From: Methylotenera sp.
GTDB taxonomy: Bacteria > Pseudomonadota > Gammaproteobacteria > Burkholderiales > Methylophilaceae
Assembly: GCF_029945705.1 (NCBI RefSeq)
Contig: NZ_JAQSDC010000057.1
Span: 1-64,000 of the forward strand
Direction of reading: 5' to 3'
DNA length: 64,000 nucleotides
Under the pieces are notes generated by a model that was not told where the DNA came from, made no database searches, and saw only the letters and a list, made by a program, of their open reading frames with translations. The stretch's first letter is position 1, and each line of letters starts with the position of its first letter. The translations under genes and the position numbers were made by a program. This document shows positions 48,458 through 58,227 of the stretch, one piece after another.

Positions 48458-49524
48458 AAAAATCACCTATCATAGGCTGGGATGTCGGTGGCGCGCATCT
48501 TAAAGCGGCTTTGCTAGATGCTGAAGGTAACTTATTGCAGGTGCTTCAAGTCTCTTGCGCGTTGTGGCGAGGTTTGAATGAATTAGAATCAGCCATTGAT
48601 GAGGTGTTAAGTCAGTTTTCTACCTCAACTGCAACACACGCGATTACGATGACAGGTGAGCTTGTCGATTTATTCGTCAACCGTCAAACTGGCGTAAATG
48701 AAATCAGCCGCGTAATGCACACTAAACTTGTAGGTACTAAGCTATTTTATACTGGTGCGCAAGATTCAGATTTTGCAGGATTTGTTACGATTGATGAAGT
48801 CAATGTCTATTGGCCGCATATTGCCTCTGCCAATTGGTTAGCAAGTGCAGGTTTTGTCGCTAGGCAAGTAGAGCATGCCTTGTTGATAGATATTGGCAGT
48901 ACCACCTCAGATTTTGTATTGATTACAGCGCATCAGCCAGTTTGCTTGGGCTTAACCGATGCTACACGTATGCAGACTGAGGAACTGGTTTACACTGGCG
49001 TGATTCGCACGCCGCTGATGGCGCTAACGCAAAAGATCACGTTTGAGAATACAGTTACCTCTGTTGCTGCTGAATATTTTTCTACTACAGCTGACGTTTA
49101 CCGATTGACTGCTGACTTAGTGGCTGAAGATGATATGACTGACACTGCTGATGGTAAGGAAAAGACTGCCCATGCAAGTGCGCAACGCATTGCACGTATG
49201 ATAGGACACGATACTAATGAAAAGCCTTTAGATACTTGGATAGCTTTAGCACAGGCGTTTAAACAGCAGCAAGTTTCGCGTTTACAAGAGGTAGCCATTA
49301 AACATGGTTTACGCCTTAACAATAATGCCAAGTTAAATATCGTAGGAGCAGGAGCTGGGAGTTTTTTAGCACGAGAAATAGCCGAGAATATAAAACTGCC
49401 ATACTTAGATGTAGCAGATTTAATTGCTAGCTCGCAATCCTTTAATGATAGTGAGCTAAAACATTGGGCGACGGTCTGTTTGCCAGCATATGCTGTAGCT
49501 TATTTGGCATTCCACAATAATTAG
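48454..49524 (+). CDS. MfnF-like protein of H4MPT/methanofuran C1 transfer
   Basis: A 356-residue ASKHA-fold (hydantoinase/actin-like) protein. N-terminal IGWDVGGAHLKAALLD and mid-protein LLIDIGSTTSDFVLI are the two phosphate motifs; LNIVGAGAGSFLAREIA follows near the end. It belongs to the group long called H4MPT-linked C1 transfer pathway protein, in which archaeal MfnF couples the furan phosphate to tyramine-glutamate. Here it would do the analogous coupling for methylofuran. It starts within the stop of the preceding ligase gene (four-base overlap). Confidence 0.82.
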   Translation: MKKSPIIGWDVGGAHLKAALLDAEGNLLQVLQVSCALWRGLNELESAIDEVLSQFSTSTATHAITMTGELVDLFVNRQTGVNEISRVMHTKLVGTKLFYTGAQDSDFAGFVTIDEVNVYWPHIASANWLASAGFVARQVEHALLIDIGSTTSDFVLITAHQPVCLGLTDATRMQTEELVYTGVIRTPLMALTQKITFENTVTSVAAEYFSTTADVYRLTADLVAEDDMTDTADGKEKTAHASAQRIARMIGHDTNEKPLDTWIALAQAFKQQQVSRLQEVAIKHGLRLNNNAKLNIVGAGAGSFLAREIAENIKLPYLDVADLIASSQSFNDSELKHWATVCLPAYAVAYLAFHNN

Positions 49525-49556
49525 ATGCAATTGACTTAGATGCAATAGAATCGGAT

Positions 49557-50963
49557 ATGAATTTGCTTAAACACAATTTAAAATATCAAGTGAACACAGC
49601 GCAGTTATTTGCACGCTTAAGTCACCAACCATGGGCGTTATTGCTTGATAGCGGTCAGCCACAAAGCCAATATGGGCGCTATGACATTATTGTGGCAGAC
49701 CCATTCATCACTATATCTACCACTGAAATTGGTATTCTAACCAAGACTGAAATTAATCGGCAAGGTCAGGTGGAAGTAAGTACTGATGATCCATTCGAAA
49801 TTCTGAATAGATTGTTGGCACCTTACAAAGCCACACAAGGCGCTTTGCCATTTTGCGGTGGTGCGGTTGGCTATTTCGCTTATGATTTAGCGCGACAAGT
49901 TGAAGCCTTGCCCAGTTTGAGTTTACTCAATCCGACTATTCCGCACATGATGGTGGGTATTTACGATTGGGCAGTGGTAGTTGATCATCGAGAGAAAACG
50001 GCTTGCTTGGTTTCAAATGGATTTCAGCAGTCTACACGTGATGGCTGGGCTGATTTGTGTGCCTTATTTGATGCGCCTGTAAAGCCAGAAAGCTTAGACA
50101 CTTTTGAGCTAACAACTGCGGTTACCAGTAATATGAATTTTAGCCAGTACGCCAAGGCTTTTAATGCGATTAAACGTTATATTACTGAAGGCGATTGTTA
50201 TCAAGTGAATTTAGCGCAACGCTTTTCGGCTAAGGCACATGGAAGTACTTGGGTTGCTTACAATAAACTGCGAGAAATTAGCCCCGCGCCATTTATGGCC
50301 TATATGAATTTTGGTCATTTGCAGGTACTTTCAGGCTCGCCAGAGCGCTTTTTGCAGGTAGTGGCTAATCATGTGGAAACGAGACCAATTAAAGGCACTA
50401 GGCCGCGCTCTGAAGATGCTGTGCAAGATCAGCAATATGCGGATGATTTGCAAGCAAGCATTAAAGACCGTGCTGAAAACTTGATGATCGTTGATTTGTT
50501 GCGAAACGATATTAGCAAGAGTTGCGAGATTGGCTCAGTGAAAGCCGATAAATTATTTTTACTACAAAGTTTTGCTAATGTGCATCATCTGGTCAGCATT
50601 GTCACAGGCATGTTAAAACCAGGTAAATCTGTGATTGATTTACTCCGCGGTTGTTTTCCAGGCGGCTCCATTACAGGTGCGCCAAAATTAAGATCTATGC
50701 AAATTATTGAAGAGTTAGAGCCTCATCGACGTGGTGTTTATTGTGGCGCCATTGGTTATATTGGCTTTGATGGCAATATGGATACGAATATTGCGATTCG
50801 TACCGCAGTCTATTCAACAAATGAGAACGGCGCGGGTGAAATCAACTTTTATGCTGGCGGTGGCATTGTGGCCGATTCTGTTTTAGAAAAAGAATACGCT
50901 GAAACTTTAGATAAAGCGTCAAGTATGATGAAAACTATGCGGTTTTTTACGCCTGCTGATTAA
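49557..50963 (+). CDS. pabB: Aminodeoxychorismate synthase component I
   Basis: A 468-residue chorismate-using enzyme that, with a glutaminase, forms aminodeoxychorismate toward p-aminobenzoate. The chorismate-binding core shows YITEGDCYQVNLAQRF, ETRPIKGTRPR with the Lys typical of PabB as against TrpE, ENLMIVDLLRNDI and GGSITGAPKLRSMQIIEELE. p-Aminobenzoate serves folate and, through the cluster 1 synthase, H4MPT; its place inside this cluster argues for the second. Glutaminase (PabA) is not in the window. Confidence 0.92.
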   Translation: MNLLKHNLKYQVNTAQLFARLSHQPWALLLDSGQPQSQYGRYDIIVADPFITISTTEIGILTKTEINRQGQVEVSTDDPFEILNRLLAPYKATQGALPFCGGAVGYFAYDLARQVEALPSLSLLNPTIPHMMVGIYDWAVVVDHREKTACLVSNGFQQSTRDGWADLCALFDAPVKPESLDTFELTTAVTSNMNFSQYAKAFNAIKRYITEGDCYQVNLAQRFSAKAHGSTWVAYNKLREISPAPFMAYMNFGHLQVLSGSPERFLQVVANHVETRPIKGTRPRSEDAVQDQQYADDLQASIKDRAENLMIVDLLRNDISKSCEIGSVKADKLFLLQSFANVHHLVSIVTGMLKPGKSVIDLLRGCFPGGSITGAPKLRSMQIIEELEPHRRGVYCGAIGYIGFDGNMDTNIAIRTAVYSTNENGAGEINFYAGGGIVADSVLEKEYAETLDKASSMMKTMRFFTPAD

Positions 50964-50985
50964 ATAAGCCTTTGAGGATAGTCAC

Positions 50986-51630
50986 ATGTGGGTAATCAAA
51001 TTAGGCGGCAGTTTGTTAGGCGCACCAGAGTTGTTGCGCTGGCTAGCGCTGATAGTGAAATTTGGTGACGGCAAAGTGGTAATAGTGCCTGGTGGCGGCT
51101 TGTTTGCAAACTCAGTGCGCGAGGCACAACAAATTTCTAATGCAAGCGATGAAGTGGCACATCAGTTGGCGCTTTTGGCGATGGATCAGTTTGGTTTATT
51201 GCTTGCAGGCATGAATCCTGACTTGGTGACTGCTAGTAGTGAGTTAGAGCTTGCTGAACGAGGCTGGCAGCATCGTGGAATTATTTGGCTGCCGAGTAAA
51301 ATGGTGTTGGCCGACACGAGTATTCTGCAAAACTGGGAAGTGACCTCCGACAGTTTGAGTGCTTGGCTTGCCAATAAATTAGGCGCGGAGCAGTTGATAT
51401 TAGTCAAGTCTAAGTCTTTAATTACTTATCAAAAAGAAGCGCCAAGCAAGTTGCAACACTTAGTAGACGATGAGTTGATTGACAGTCAGTTCGTTAATTT
51501 CTCTGCGGATAAGGGTTTTCAGGCGTGGGCGTTAAGTAAGGTGGATTACACTATTTTTGAGCGAGGCTTTAGTGTGCAAAAATTGCAAGAAAAAGGTCTG
51601 AAGCTCAATAATATAATCAGTGAAAGGTGA
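50986..51630 (+). CDS. Amino-acid-kinase-fold protein, MfnE-like
   Basis: A 214-residue kinase-fold protein: WVIKLGGSLLGAPELLRWL and VVIVPGGGLFANSVREAQ are the two phosphate-binding glycine loops of the amino acid kinase family, followed by TSDSLSAWLANKLGAEQLILVKS. Archaeal MfnE phosphorylates aminomethylfuran phosphate to the diphosphate used by MfnF. Adjacent MfnD- and MfnF-like genes support a methylofuran role here. TTGAGGATAGTCAC precedes the ATG. Confidence 0.82.
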   Translation: MWVIKLGGSLLGAPELLRWLALIVKFGDGKVVIVPGGGLFANSVREAQQISNASDEVAHQLALLAMDQFGLLLAGMNPDLVTASSELELAERGWQHRGIIWLPSKMVLADTSILQNWEVTSDSLSAWLANKLGAEQLILVKSKSLITYQKEAPSKLQHLVDDELIDSQFVNFSADKGFQAWALSKVDYTIFERGFSVQKLQEKGLKLNNIISER

Positions 51631-51634
51631 TTTT

Positions 51635-52006
51635 ATGACAACAAGTAAAGTGTATTCAGAGCAAGAAGTTGAAGAGAAGTTAAAAGCCGAATTACCACAT
51701 TGGTTCTTAGAAAATGGCTGGATACGTCGCAAATATAGAACTAGCGGTTGGAAAGCAACGCTGATGGTAGTGAATACGGTAGGGCATTTGGCAGAAGCGG
51801 CGTGGCATCATCCGGATTTAACGGTTTCATACGCATTTGTCATTGTGAAATTGTGTACACATGACGCTAAAGGAATCACAGATAAAGACTTTGAGTTAGC
51901 CTCAAAAATTGAATCGGTGATTGCTTGGCAACCAGCTTTAGAATGTGGCGCGTTAGAAGGTACCCCTAATGAAGACGCACGCTTTAAGTATATTAAATAC
52001 GATTAG
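51635..52006 (+). CDS. Pterin-4a-carbinolamine dehydratase-like protein
   Basis: A 123-residue protein of the PCD/DCoH family: AAWHHPDLTVSYAFVIVKLC carries the active-site HHP motif and THDAKGITDKDFELA the usual end of the domain. PCD normally dehydrates the carbinolamine of pterin-dependent hydroxylases; none is visible here. Placement at the end of a C1-cofactor cluster suggests action on a methanopterin intermediate, an inference. AAGGTGATTTT before the ATG at 51635 fixes the start; a GTG five codons upstream overlaps the kinase gene. Confidence 0.8.
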   Translation: MTTSKVYSEQEVEEKLKAELPHWFLENGWIRRKYRTSGWKATLMVVNTVGHLAEAAWHHPDLTVSYAFVIVKLCTHDAKGITDKDFELASKIESVIAWQPALECGALEGTPNEDARFKYIKYD

Positions 52007-52018
52007 TCTTTATCGCCT

Positions 52019-55000
52019 CTAATTAAAGTTCTCTTTTTTAAACTGTCCAAAATGTAACATGATGGTCGGCAGAATTAACAAGTTAAGAATTGTTGAAGTT
52101 ACCAAGCCGCCAACAATAATCGTCGCCATTGGACCTTCAATTTCCCTGCCTGGCTGACCGCTACCGATGGCTAGCGGTAGCAAGCCCAGTGCGGTGACTA
52201 GTGCGGTCATTAGTATTGATGGTAGTCGTTCTGATGCTCCACGTATGCAGGTTTCTAAGCCCCAAACACAATTTTCTTCGTCGATTAGATGTTGATAGTG
52301 CGATACCATCATGATTGAGTTTCTAAGAGTGATACCGAATAGTGTAACAAACCCCACCAGTGAGCCTAAAGAAATCCAGCCGCCAGTAAACATTGCTGCA
52401 ATTACGCCGCCAATGAGTGCGAAGGGTAAGTTGGCGAATGTGAGTAGTAAGTTGCGTAGTCTGCCAAAGGCGATATAAAGCATTAGAAAGATACCAACTG
52501 CTGCAAGCAATGAATGCACAATCAAATCTTCGCGAGATTTTGCATTGGCTTCAGCTTCACCTGTATAAGTAACAAAGTTGCCAGAAGATAGTTGGATTTC
52601 AGTGTTAATGCGCTTTTTCATTTCACTAGAAAAGCTTGCAATGTCACGGTTATGGATGTTACAAGTAACGGTTTGGATGCGTTTAGCCCCAGCATGTAAT
52701 ATCTTTGAGCGGCCATTTTCTTGGCTAATATCTGCAATATCTTTCAGGTAAACAATCTTACCGTCAGGATTTTTAAGAGGTAGCGAGCCAATTTCACGCA
52801 GATCGTCTCGCACTGAGCGGCTGAACATTACATTTACACTGGTTACTTGATTGCCTTGAAAGATTTGTGTCGCTTGTACCCCTTCGTAGGCTGCTTGTAT
52901 GTTCTCTAGCACGTCAAGTGACTGTAAGCCATAAAGCGCAAGCCGCTCTGGCCGCAATCGTATGGTCAGTTCTGGGGTGCCTGGCGGCGATTGAATTTGT
53001 ACTTCGGATGCGCCTGGAATACTGCTGAGTAAGCTAGCTACTTCGCGTGCATCTCTATCTAAAGCATCTAAATCCTGCCCATGAATATTAATCACCATGG
53101 CGGCAGTAAAGCCTGAAATGGTTTCTTCAATACGTTCCGTTAAAAAAGTGTTGATGGCAAAAGTCACCCCTATAAAGCCAGTTTCGGCTTTACCATCATT
53201 GTCGTCATCTACAGCTTCACCCGCTAATTCTTCACGTATGTTATCGAGTACGCGGTTTTGTTCAGGGCCTGACAGGCTGTCTAATTCAACCTCAAACTCG
53301 CTGTAATGTGTGCCAAATGTATCCGCGGCATTCGGTGCGCGACCAACCCATTGGGTTACTGATTTAACGCCTTTAATATTACCAACCACTGCCGCCACTT
53401 TTTCACCTATACGTAAAGACTCTCGTGCAGACGTCCCAGGCACGGCAGTCATGTGCATGATGTAATGACCTTCATGCAGGTTTGGAATAAACTGACTTTT
53501 AAATAACGGCAAAATACCTAGACCTAGCGCAATAACGATGGTTGTTAGGCTTACTACCATTACATAGTTGCGCTCAATGCGTTGTAGTAAGCGTACATAG
53601 CCTTTCTTCATCCAAGCGATAAGTGGCGGGTCACTACTATCAAGTTTTCCACGTGAGAATAATAGGTAGCAGAGAGCAGGTGTTAAGGTAAGCGCTACGA
53701 CTAAAGAGGCTACAATCGCGCTGATATAAGCATAGCCTAATGGTGCGAAAAGTTTCCCAGCCACACCTGATAAAGTTAGTAACGGTAAAAATACCAACAC
53801 GACAATAATCGTGGCATACACAACAGAACTGCGCACTTCCATAGAGGCCTTAAATACCACTTGATGTGCGGGAAGCGGGTGGTCAAGTAGCCGATTTTCA
53901 CGCAGGCGCCTAAAGATATTTTCAGTATCAATAATCGCGTCATCGACCACTTCGCCCAATGCAATGGCTAAACCGCCTAGCACCATAATATTTAAACCAG
54001 TGCCAAAGTAGCCTAATACGATGGTAGCTGCGAGTAGTGAAAGAGGGATAGCCGTGGCAGAAATGAACGCGGTACGTACATTAAACAAAAATAAAAATAA
54101 CACAGCAATGACCAGTGTTGAGCCAATTAAAATATCAGTTTTAACGCCATCAATTGCAGTTTCAATAAAGCTAGCTGGGCGGAATAGCGCAGGATAAAAC
54201 GTAATCTGTTGTGCTTTAAGCTCGGGTGCCAATTCGTGCATGGCCTTTTCAACCGCTTCGGTCACGGCTTTGGTATTAGCGCCAAGTTGACCTTGCACAG
54301 AAAAATACACACCTTCTTTGCCGTTAATGGCTGCGGCGCTGATGGCGGGTGCCGCACCTTCTACCACTTGCCCTAAGTCGCTCAGACGTACGGTTTGCCC
54401 ATTGCGATGCACAATAGGCATTTGTCCAAGTTGGCCTACGTTTTTAGCTTGACCTTCAGTATTAATTAAAATGCGTTGATTATTATTTTCAATATAGCCA
54501 GCGCCGCGCACGCCTGTGACGCGTGCCGTTGCTGTCAGTACTTCTTGAATCGATAAGTTATAGCGTATGAGTTTGCTAGGATCAACCAGAATTTGAAATT
54601 GCCTTACATCACCACCTAGAACGTTCACATCTGCCACACCAGGCACCGCCATAATATGTGGGCGTATGGTCCAGTCGACCAATGTGCGTAGTTCCATTAA
54701 GCTGCGTTTATCTGAGGTAATGCCCATCCCTAAAACCGTGCTGGCACTTGATGCCAAAGGGGTGATATTGGGCACAATGTTTTTTGGCAGTTGATTGTTC
54801 AGCGTGGCTAATCGTTCAGCCACCACTTGTCGGTTGCGATATATATCAGTGTTTTCATCAAAAATAATGGTGATCACAGACAAACCAGGGATGGATTGAG
54901 AGCGCATAGACTCAACGCCCACCGTACCTGATAGCGTTGTTTCTATTGGTTGCGTGACTAGCTGTTCTACTAGGTTAGAAGATAAACCTGGCGATTCAGT

Positions 55001-55150
55001 TTGTATGACGACTTGTGTAGGAGAAAACTCTGGAAAGACATCTAAATTGGTGCGGCTAAGACCATACACGCCGTACACAATGAGTAGACAAGCCAAGCCA
55101 ATAATCACGCCATGAAAACGAATGGAAAAGCGAACGAGGGCGGACATCAT
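52019..55150 (-). CDS. RND efflux permease, heavy-metal (CzcA/CusA) type
   Basis: A 1043-residue proton-driven pump with 12 membrane spans and two large periplasmic loops. SPTQVVIQTESPGLS near residue 45, GEVVDDAIIDTENI in helix 4 (acidic residues of proton transfer) and LGSLVGFVTLFGITLRNSIMMV in helix 11 place it in the heavy-metal efflux branch of the RND superfamily rather than the drug-efflux branch. The metal or other substrate is unknown. Last gene of a minus-strand operon with adaptor and outer-membrane genes. Confidence 0.88.
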   Translation of the reverse strand: MMSALVRFSIRFHGVIIGLACLLIVYGVYGLSRTNLDVFPEFSPTQVVIQTESPGLSSNLVEQLVTQPIETTLSGTVGVESMRSQSIPGLSVITIIFDENTDIYRNRQVVAERLATLNNQLPKNIVPNITPLASSASTVLGMGITSDKRSLMELRTLVDWTIRPHIMAVPGVADVNVLGGDVRQFQILVDPSKLIRYNLSIQEVLTATARVTGVRGAGYIENNNQRILINTEGQAKNVGQLGQMPIVHRNGQTVRLSDLGQVVEGAAPAISAAAINGKEGVYFSVQGQLGANTKAVTEAVEKAMHELAPELKAQQITFYPALFRPASFIETAIDGVKTDILIGSTLVIAVLFLFLFNVRTAFISATAIPLSLLAATIVLGYFGTGLNIMVLGGLAIALGEVVDDAIIDTENIFRRLRENRLLDHPLPAHQVVFKASMEVRSSVVYATIIVVLVFLPLLTLSGVAGKLFAPLGYAYISAIVASLVVALTLTPALCYLLFSRGKLDSSDPPLIAWMKKGYVRLLQRIERNYVMVVSLTTIVIALGLGILPLFKSQFIPNLHEGHYIMHMTAVPGTSARESLRIGEKVAAVVGNIKGVKSVTQWVGRAPNAADTFGTHYSEFEVELDSLSGPEQNRVLDNIREELAGEAVDDDNDGKAETGFIGVTFAINTFLTERIEETISGFTAAMVINIHGQDLDALDRDAREVASLLSSIPGASEVQIQSPPGTPELTIRLRPERLALYGLQSLDVLENIQAAYEGVQATQIFQGNQVTSVNVMFSRSVRDDLREIGSLPLKNPDGKIVYLKDIADISQENGRSKILHAGAKRIQTVTCNIHNRDIASFSSEMKKRINTEIQLSSGNFVTYTGEAEANAKSREDLIVHSLLAAVGIFLMLYIAFGRLRNLLLTFANLPFALIGGVIAAMFTGGWISLGSLVGFVTLFGITLRNSIMMVSHYQHLIDEENCVWGLETCIRGASERLPSILMTALVTALGLLPLAIGSGQPGREIEGPMATIIVGGLVTSTILNLLILPTIMLHFGQFKKENFN

Positions 55151-55158
55151 GATGGAGC

Positions 55159-56244
55159 TTAGTCCTCGTTCTCATTTTTGATCTGATATTTCAACTCTTC
55201 TGATAATAGTAGCTGCGCACCGCTAATCACCACGTCATCATTTACCATCAGCCCCGTAGTGTTGTACCAGCCATTAATCGTTGCATTTTCAATTTCAACT
55301 TCTGTACTAATCAGACGGCGGATAAATTTATCTGCGCCGATTTTTTGGTAAACCCATGCTTGGTTAGAGTACCAAACAACTGCTTCATGCGGAATAATCA
55401 CGCCAGAACTCGCTTTGTCTTGTGAGTTAAGCCGCGTTGTTACACGCATACCAGCACGCAGGCTGCCAGCGGGCGCGCGGTAAAAGTAAGTTTTACCTTG
55501 AATGGTACTGTCTGCTTGCGGAGCATCTGAAATAAACTGTGCTTTAACCAACTGCGTTTGTGAACCTATGGGAGCAACTTGTAGAGTGGTATTTTTATTT
55601 GGCGTCACATCAAAAGGTAATGTGATTTTTAGCAAGACATCATGTGATTGCAAAAGAGATTCAAACTCACTTTTACTTGTAGTTTGCGTTGCCCAGTTGG
55701 CTAAGGTGGGGCCCCATTGCTGACGCATATTATCGCGTATGCCATTTGCTAAAGTCGCGGAAGTGGCAAACTTTGCTTTTTCGCCACTCAAATTCGCCTG
55801 AGCTTCTTGCACGGCGCGGTCAGACACGTTTTTATCATCTTGGTTTAATAGCTGTAAACGGTGTAAATTTTGCTCTGCACTGGTCATCGTTGAGCGTGTT
55901 ACATTGCCATCGGCAAGAGCGGCTAAATAACGAGTACGCATTTCAATTAAGCTATCGATAGCTTCTACCGTGCCGAACGACGCTGTTGCTGATTGGTGTT
56001 GTGAGGCTTGTAGTTTAGTCGTATGTATGCCGCTTTGTTGTTGTGATGCGGTTGGTAATATAAGTGTTGCTGCACCTTTTTCGTTTGTTTGATTGGCGAC
56101 TACTAAGGACTTGCTCTCAATGCCTTCTTCGCCTTTGGTGGTTGCTGCTTCATACTCGTCTTTACCGTAAAAAATTAAGAACCAAAATAAAATAACAATT
56201 AAAGCCGCTTGCAGGCCAATGATGATGGTTGCCTTACGGTTCAT
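55159..56244 (-). CDS. RND efflux periplasmic adaptor
   Basis: A 361-residue membrane-fusion protein with one N-terminal membrane helix (about 6-26). The hairpin part (about 100-165) is helical and the following beta-barrel has SLRAGMRVTTRLN and GVIIPHEAVVWYSNQAWVY, usual for this family. The lipoyl half-motifs are degenerate. It bridges permease and outer-membrane channel. No Met- or His-rich metal-binding site is visible. Its first codons overlap the channel gene by four bases; nine bases separate it from the permease. Confidence 0.85.
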   Translation of the reverse strand: MNRKATIIIGLQAALIVILFWFLIFYGKDEYEAATTKGEEGIESKSLVVANQTNEKGAATLILPTASQQQSGIHTTKLQASQHQSATASFGTVEAIDSLIEMRTRYLAALADGNVTRSTMTSAEQNLHRLQLLNQDDKNVSDRAVQEAQANLSGEKAKFATSATLANGIRDNMRQQWGPTLANWATQTTSKSEFESLLQSHDVLLKITLPFDVTPNKNTTLQVAPIGSQTQLVKAQFISDAPQADSTIQGKTYFYRAPAGSLRAGMRVTTRLNSQDKASSGVIIPHEAVVWYSNQAWVYQKIGADKFIRRLISTEVEIENATINGWYNTTGLMVNDDVVISGAQLLLSEELKYQIKNENED

Positions 56245-57695
56245 TTTTCACCCTCTAATTTAATCGGAGTTTCCGTTATTTTTGAGCCTGCAGCACCATT
56301 ATCTACAAGTGGTTTCTGCAATGTATTTTCTAACTGGTCTAGTGATTTGTTTAGCTGAAAATTGGCTATCGCTACATTCTTCTCAACGTTAATATCTTCT
56401 AATTTAGCATAAGTCATTTCTAACCTATCAATATCGCCTGCAGCTAACTTGCGCTGCATGCGCTGTGTGTTTGATTGCTGTTGAGCCAGTAGACGCCGCT
56501 GATTTTCTAGTACTAGTTTGGCCTGATTAAGCTCAGCATTTGCTATGTTTGCATCTAATATCACCTTAGTTTGCAATGCTTCAAATTGTGCAGCCTCAAC
56601 CTCACGTAACATAGTCGCCTCTGCAATAGCCACCTTGTTTTTATTCAATAAGCTAAGTAAGCCTGACAAACCAATCGACCAAATGTTATCGCCAAACTCG
56701 TAGGCTGCACCTGGGCTAATAACAATGTCAGGATATTGCCCAGCAATTTCCAACTTAAGTTTAGCTTCTGCCGCTGCGTAGCGTTCTAGCGCTATGCGAA
56801 TGTCTAGGCGGTTGAGCAGGGCAGTCGCTTGTAGATCCGTGCTTGGAGTATTGTCTAACGGTCGCTTATGATCAATAGAAAGTGACATTGTTGCTACCTT
56901 AGCTAGCGGCAGCCCAATATTGCTGGCAAGCCTAGACAACAGGATCAATTTATTTTGTTGCGCAGCATTGACTGTAGCGCTTACGGTTTGTAATTGTAGC
57001 TTTGCATTACTAAGCTCAACATTAGAAGCTGCGCCAGCACTGACGCGCTTTTGGTAGATACTCACGACTTCATCGCGACGTAGTTCCTCTGCGGTTACTA
57101 AGCGTAATTGAGCTTCATTAAACTCATATTCGGTCAGCGTTTGCGCGATGTTGTTTCGTAGCTGCCAAGCTAATTGCGCAATTTCAAGTTTAGCCGCCTC
57201 TGATAAATGCTGAGCGTTTTCTATGCGTATCTCACGCTTATTAGCGGTTTCTATCGGTAGGTCAATACTTAAACCAAAGGCAAATGGCTTTTTAGTTGGA
57301 TCGGGATCATCGCTGTGTGCTAGATTGCCGTTCAGCATAGGCGTTGGACGTTGCGCAACTCTAGTCTCAGAAAGTTGAGCTGCACGCCACTGAGCGCGTG
57401 CAACATCTAAGCTAGGGTGAAAAAAAAGAGCGCAATAAGTAAGTTCATCTAAGCCCCATTGTTGAACTGGCAAGCGGTCAACTGCGTAACCATTATTTAA
57501 CAGGTACTCAGTAAACGGCTTACCAGAAGGATCTTTTAATTCAAATTTGGCAGCATTAGTTGTTGGGTCAATGGGCTTAGCAACATATTTTTGAAAGCTG
57601 CACCCCGCTAAAACTGTTGAAAAGCATGCCGCTAAGGCAATTGTTCTAAATAGCCTAGGTAGATAGTATGCCTTTAGTTGAGAGTGCTTAATCAA
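56241..57695 (-). CDS. TolC-family outer-membrane efflux lipoprotein
   Basis: A 484-residue outer-membrane channel of the TolC/CusC family. The signal ends in lipobox LAGC (Cys32). Two homologous coiled-coil halves follow (about 100-290 and 290-470), with heptad-rich ALNQAKLVLENQ-type helices and the structural repeat NLxxAxxQ. It forms the exit duct of the tripartite pump encoded next to it. Start ATG at 57695. Confidence 0.87.
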   Translation of the reverse strand: MIKHSQLKAYYLPRLFRTIALAACFSTVLAGCSFQKYVAKPIDPTTNAAKFELKDPSGKPFTEYLLNNGYAVDRLPVQQWGLDELTYCALFFHPSLDVARAQWRAAQLSETRVAQRPTPMLNGNLAHSDDPDPTKKPFAFGLSIDLPIETANKREIRIENAQHLSEAAKLEIAQLAWQLRNNIAQTLTEYEFNEAQLRLVTAEELRRDEVVSIYQKRVSAGAASNVELSNAKLQLQTVSATVNAAQQNKLILLSRLASNIGLPLAKVATMSLSIDHKRPLDNTPSTDLQATALLNRLDIRIALERYAAAEAKLKLEIAGQYPDIVISPGAAYEFGDNIWSIGLSGLLSLLNKNKVAIAEATMLREVEAAQFEALQTKVILDANIANAELNQAKLVLENQRRLLAQQQSNTQRMQRKLAAGDIDRLEMTYAKLEDINVEKNVAIANFQLNKSLDQLENTLQKPLVDNGAAGSKITETPIKLEGEK

Positions 57696-57756
57696 AACAG
57701 TAACAATGGCGGTAAAGGTAATGAATGCAGAAGTTAGGCATCATTAACAGGGGATG

Positions 57757-58005
57757 TTATTCAATGATTTCTGCATGTACTGCGCTAAGTGCATCTTGTA
57801 ATGTTTCTTCACTTAAGCTGTTAATAGTAGTTGCAAGTAAGTCAGCGGCTTCTATCGTTGAAATAGGCAGGTCATGACTATCCATCTCTGCAATCAAGCC
57901 AGCAGCAGCACCCGTCACTTTCAATAATGATTGGCGTTCGCGCATTAAAAGCTCTAATTCAGCTCTTAGCATATTGATTTCGTTTTGATTGATCTTAGTT
58001 TGCAT
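57757..58005 (-). CDS. Small coiled-coil protein at the head of the efflux operon
   Basis: An 82-residue acidic protein: residues 5-35 (INMLRAELELLMRERQSLLK) form a likely coiled coil, followed by a short helical tail. No signal peptide, membrane helix or metal site. I do not recognise a family. It lies 61 bases upstream of the outer-membrane channel gene on the same strand, so it is probably cotranscribed and may be an accessory or regulatory factor of the pump, which is only an inference. Confidence 0.55.
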   Translation of the reverse strand: MQTKINQNEINMLRAELELLMRERQSLLKVTGAAAGLIAEMDSHDLPISTIEAADLLATTINSLSEETLQDALSAVHAEIIE

Positions 58006-58177
58006 GGTATCGATTCTATTTAAATGGTATTAATGATTCATATAATATATTTGTCATTCTCGCATAATCGTAGCTAGCTCTGCTAGATAATCAGCCATAA
58101 AGCCAAGCAAAAGTGCATTTAAACTGACAATCTACAAATATTTTATTTTTATCTATTCCCATTTGCAGTAGTTGAGA

Positions 58178-58190
58178 TATAATGCCCGCT
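58178..58190 (+). promoter_or_regulatory. Promoter of tRNA-Leu
   Basis: TATAAT at 58178-58183 is followed by GCCCGC, a GC-rich discriminator as in stringently controlled stable-RNA promoters. No good -35 is seen 17 bases upstream. The start would be near 58190. Confidence 0.55.
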
Positions 58191-58227
58191 TGTTTGAAAC
58201 GGCGGTACTTTTAGTCGTTATCTACCT

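Noticed and set aside
52019-55150. RND permease as an AcrB-type multidrug pump
   Set aside because: The helix 4 motif GEVVDDAIIDTEN and the gene order with a CusC-like channel fit the heavy-metal branch better.
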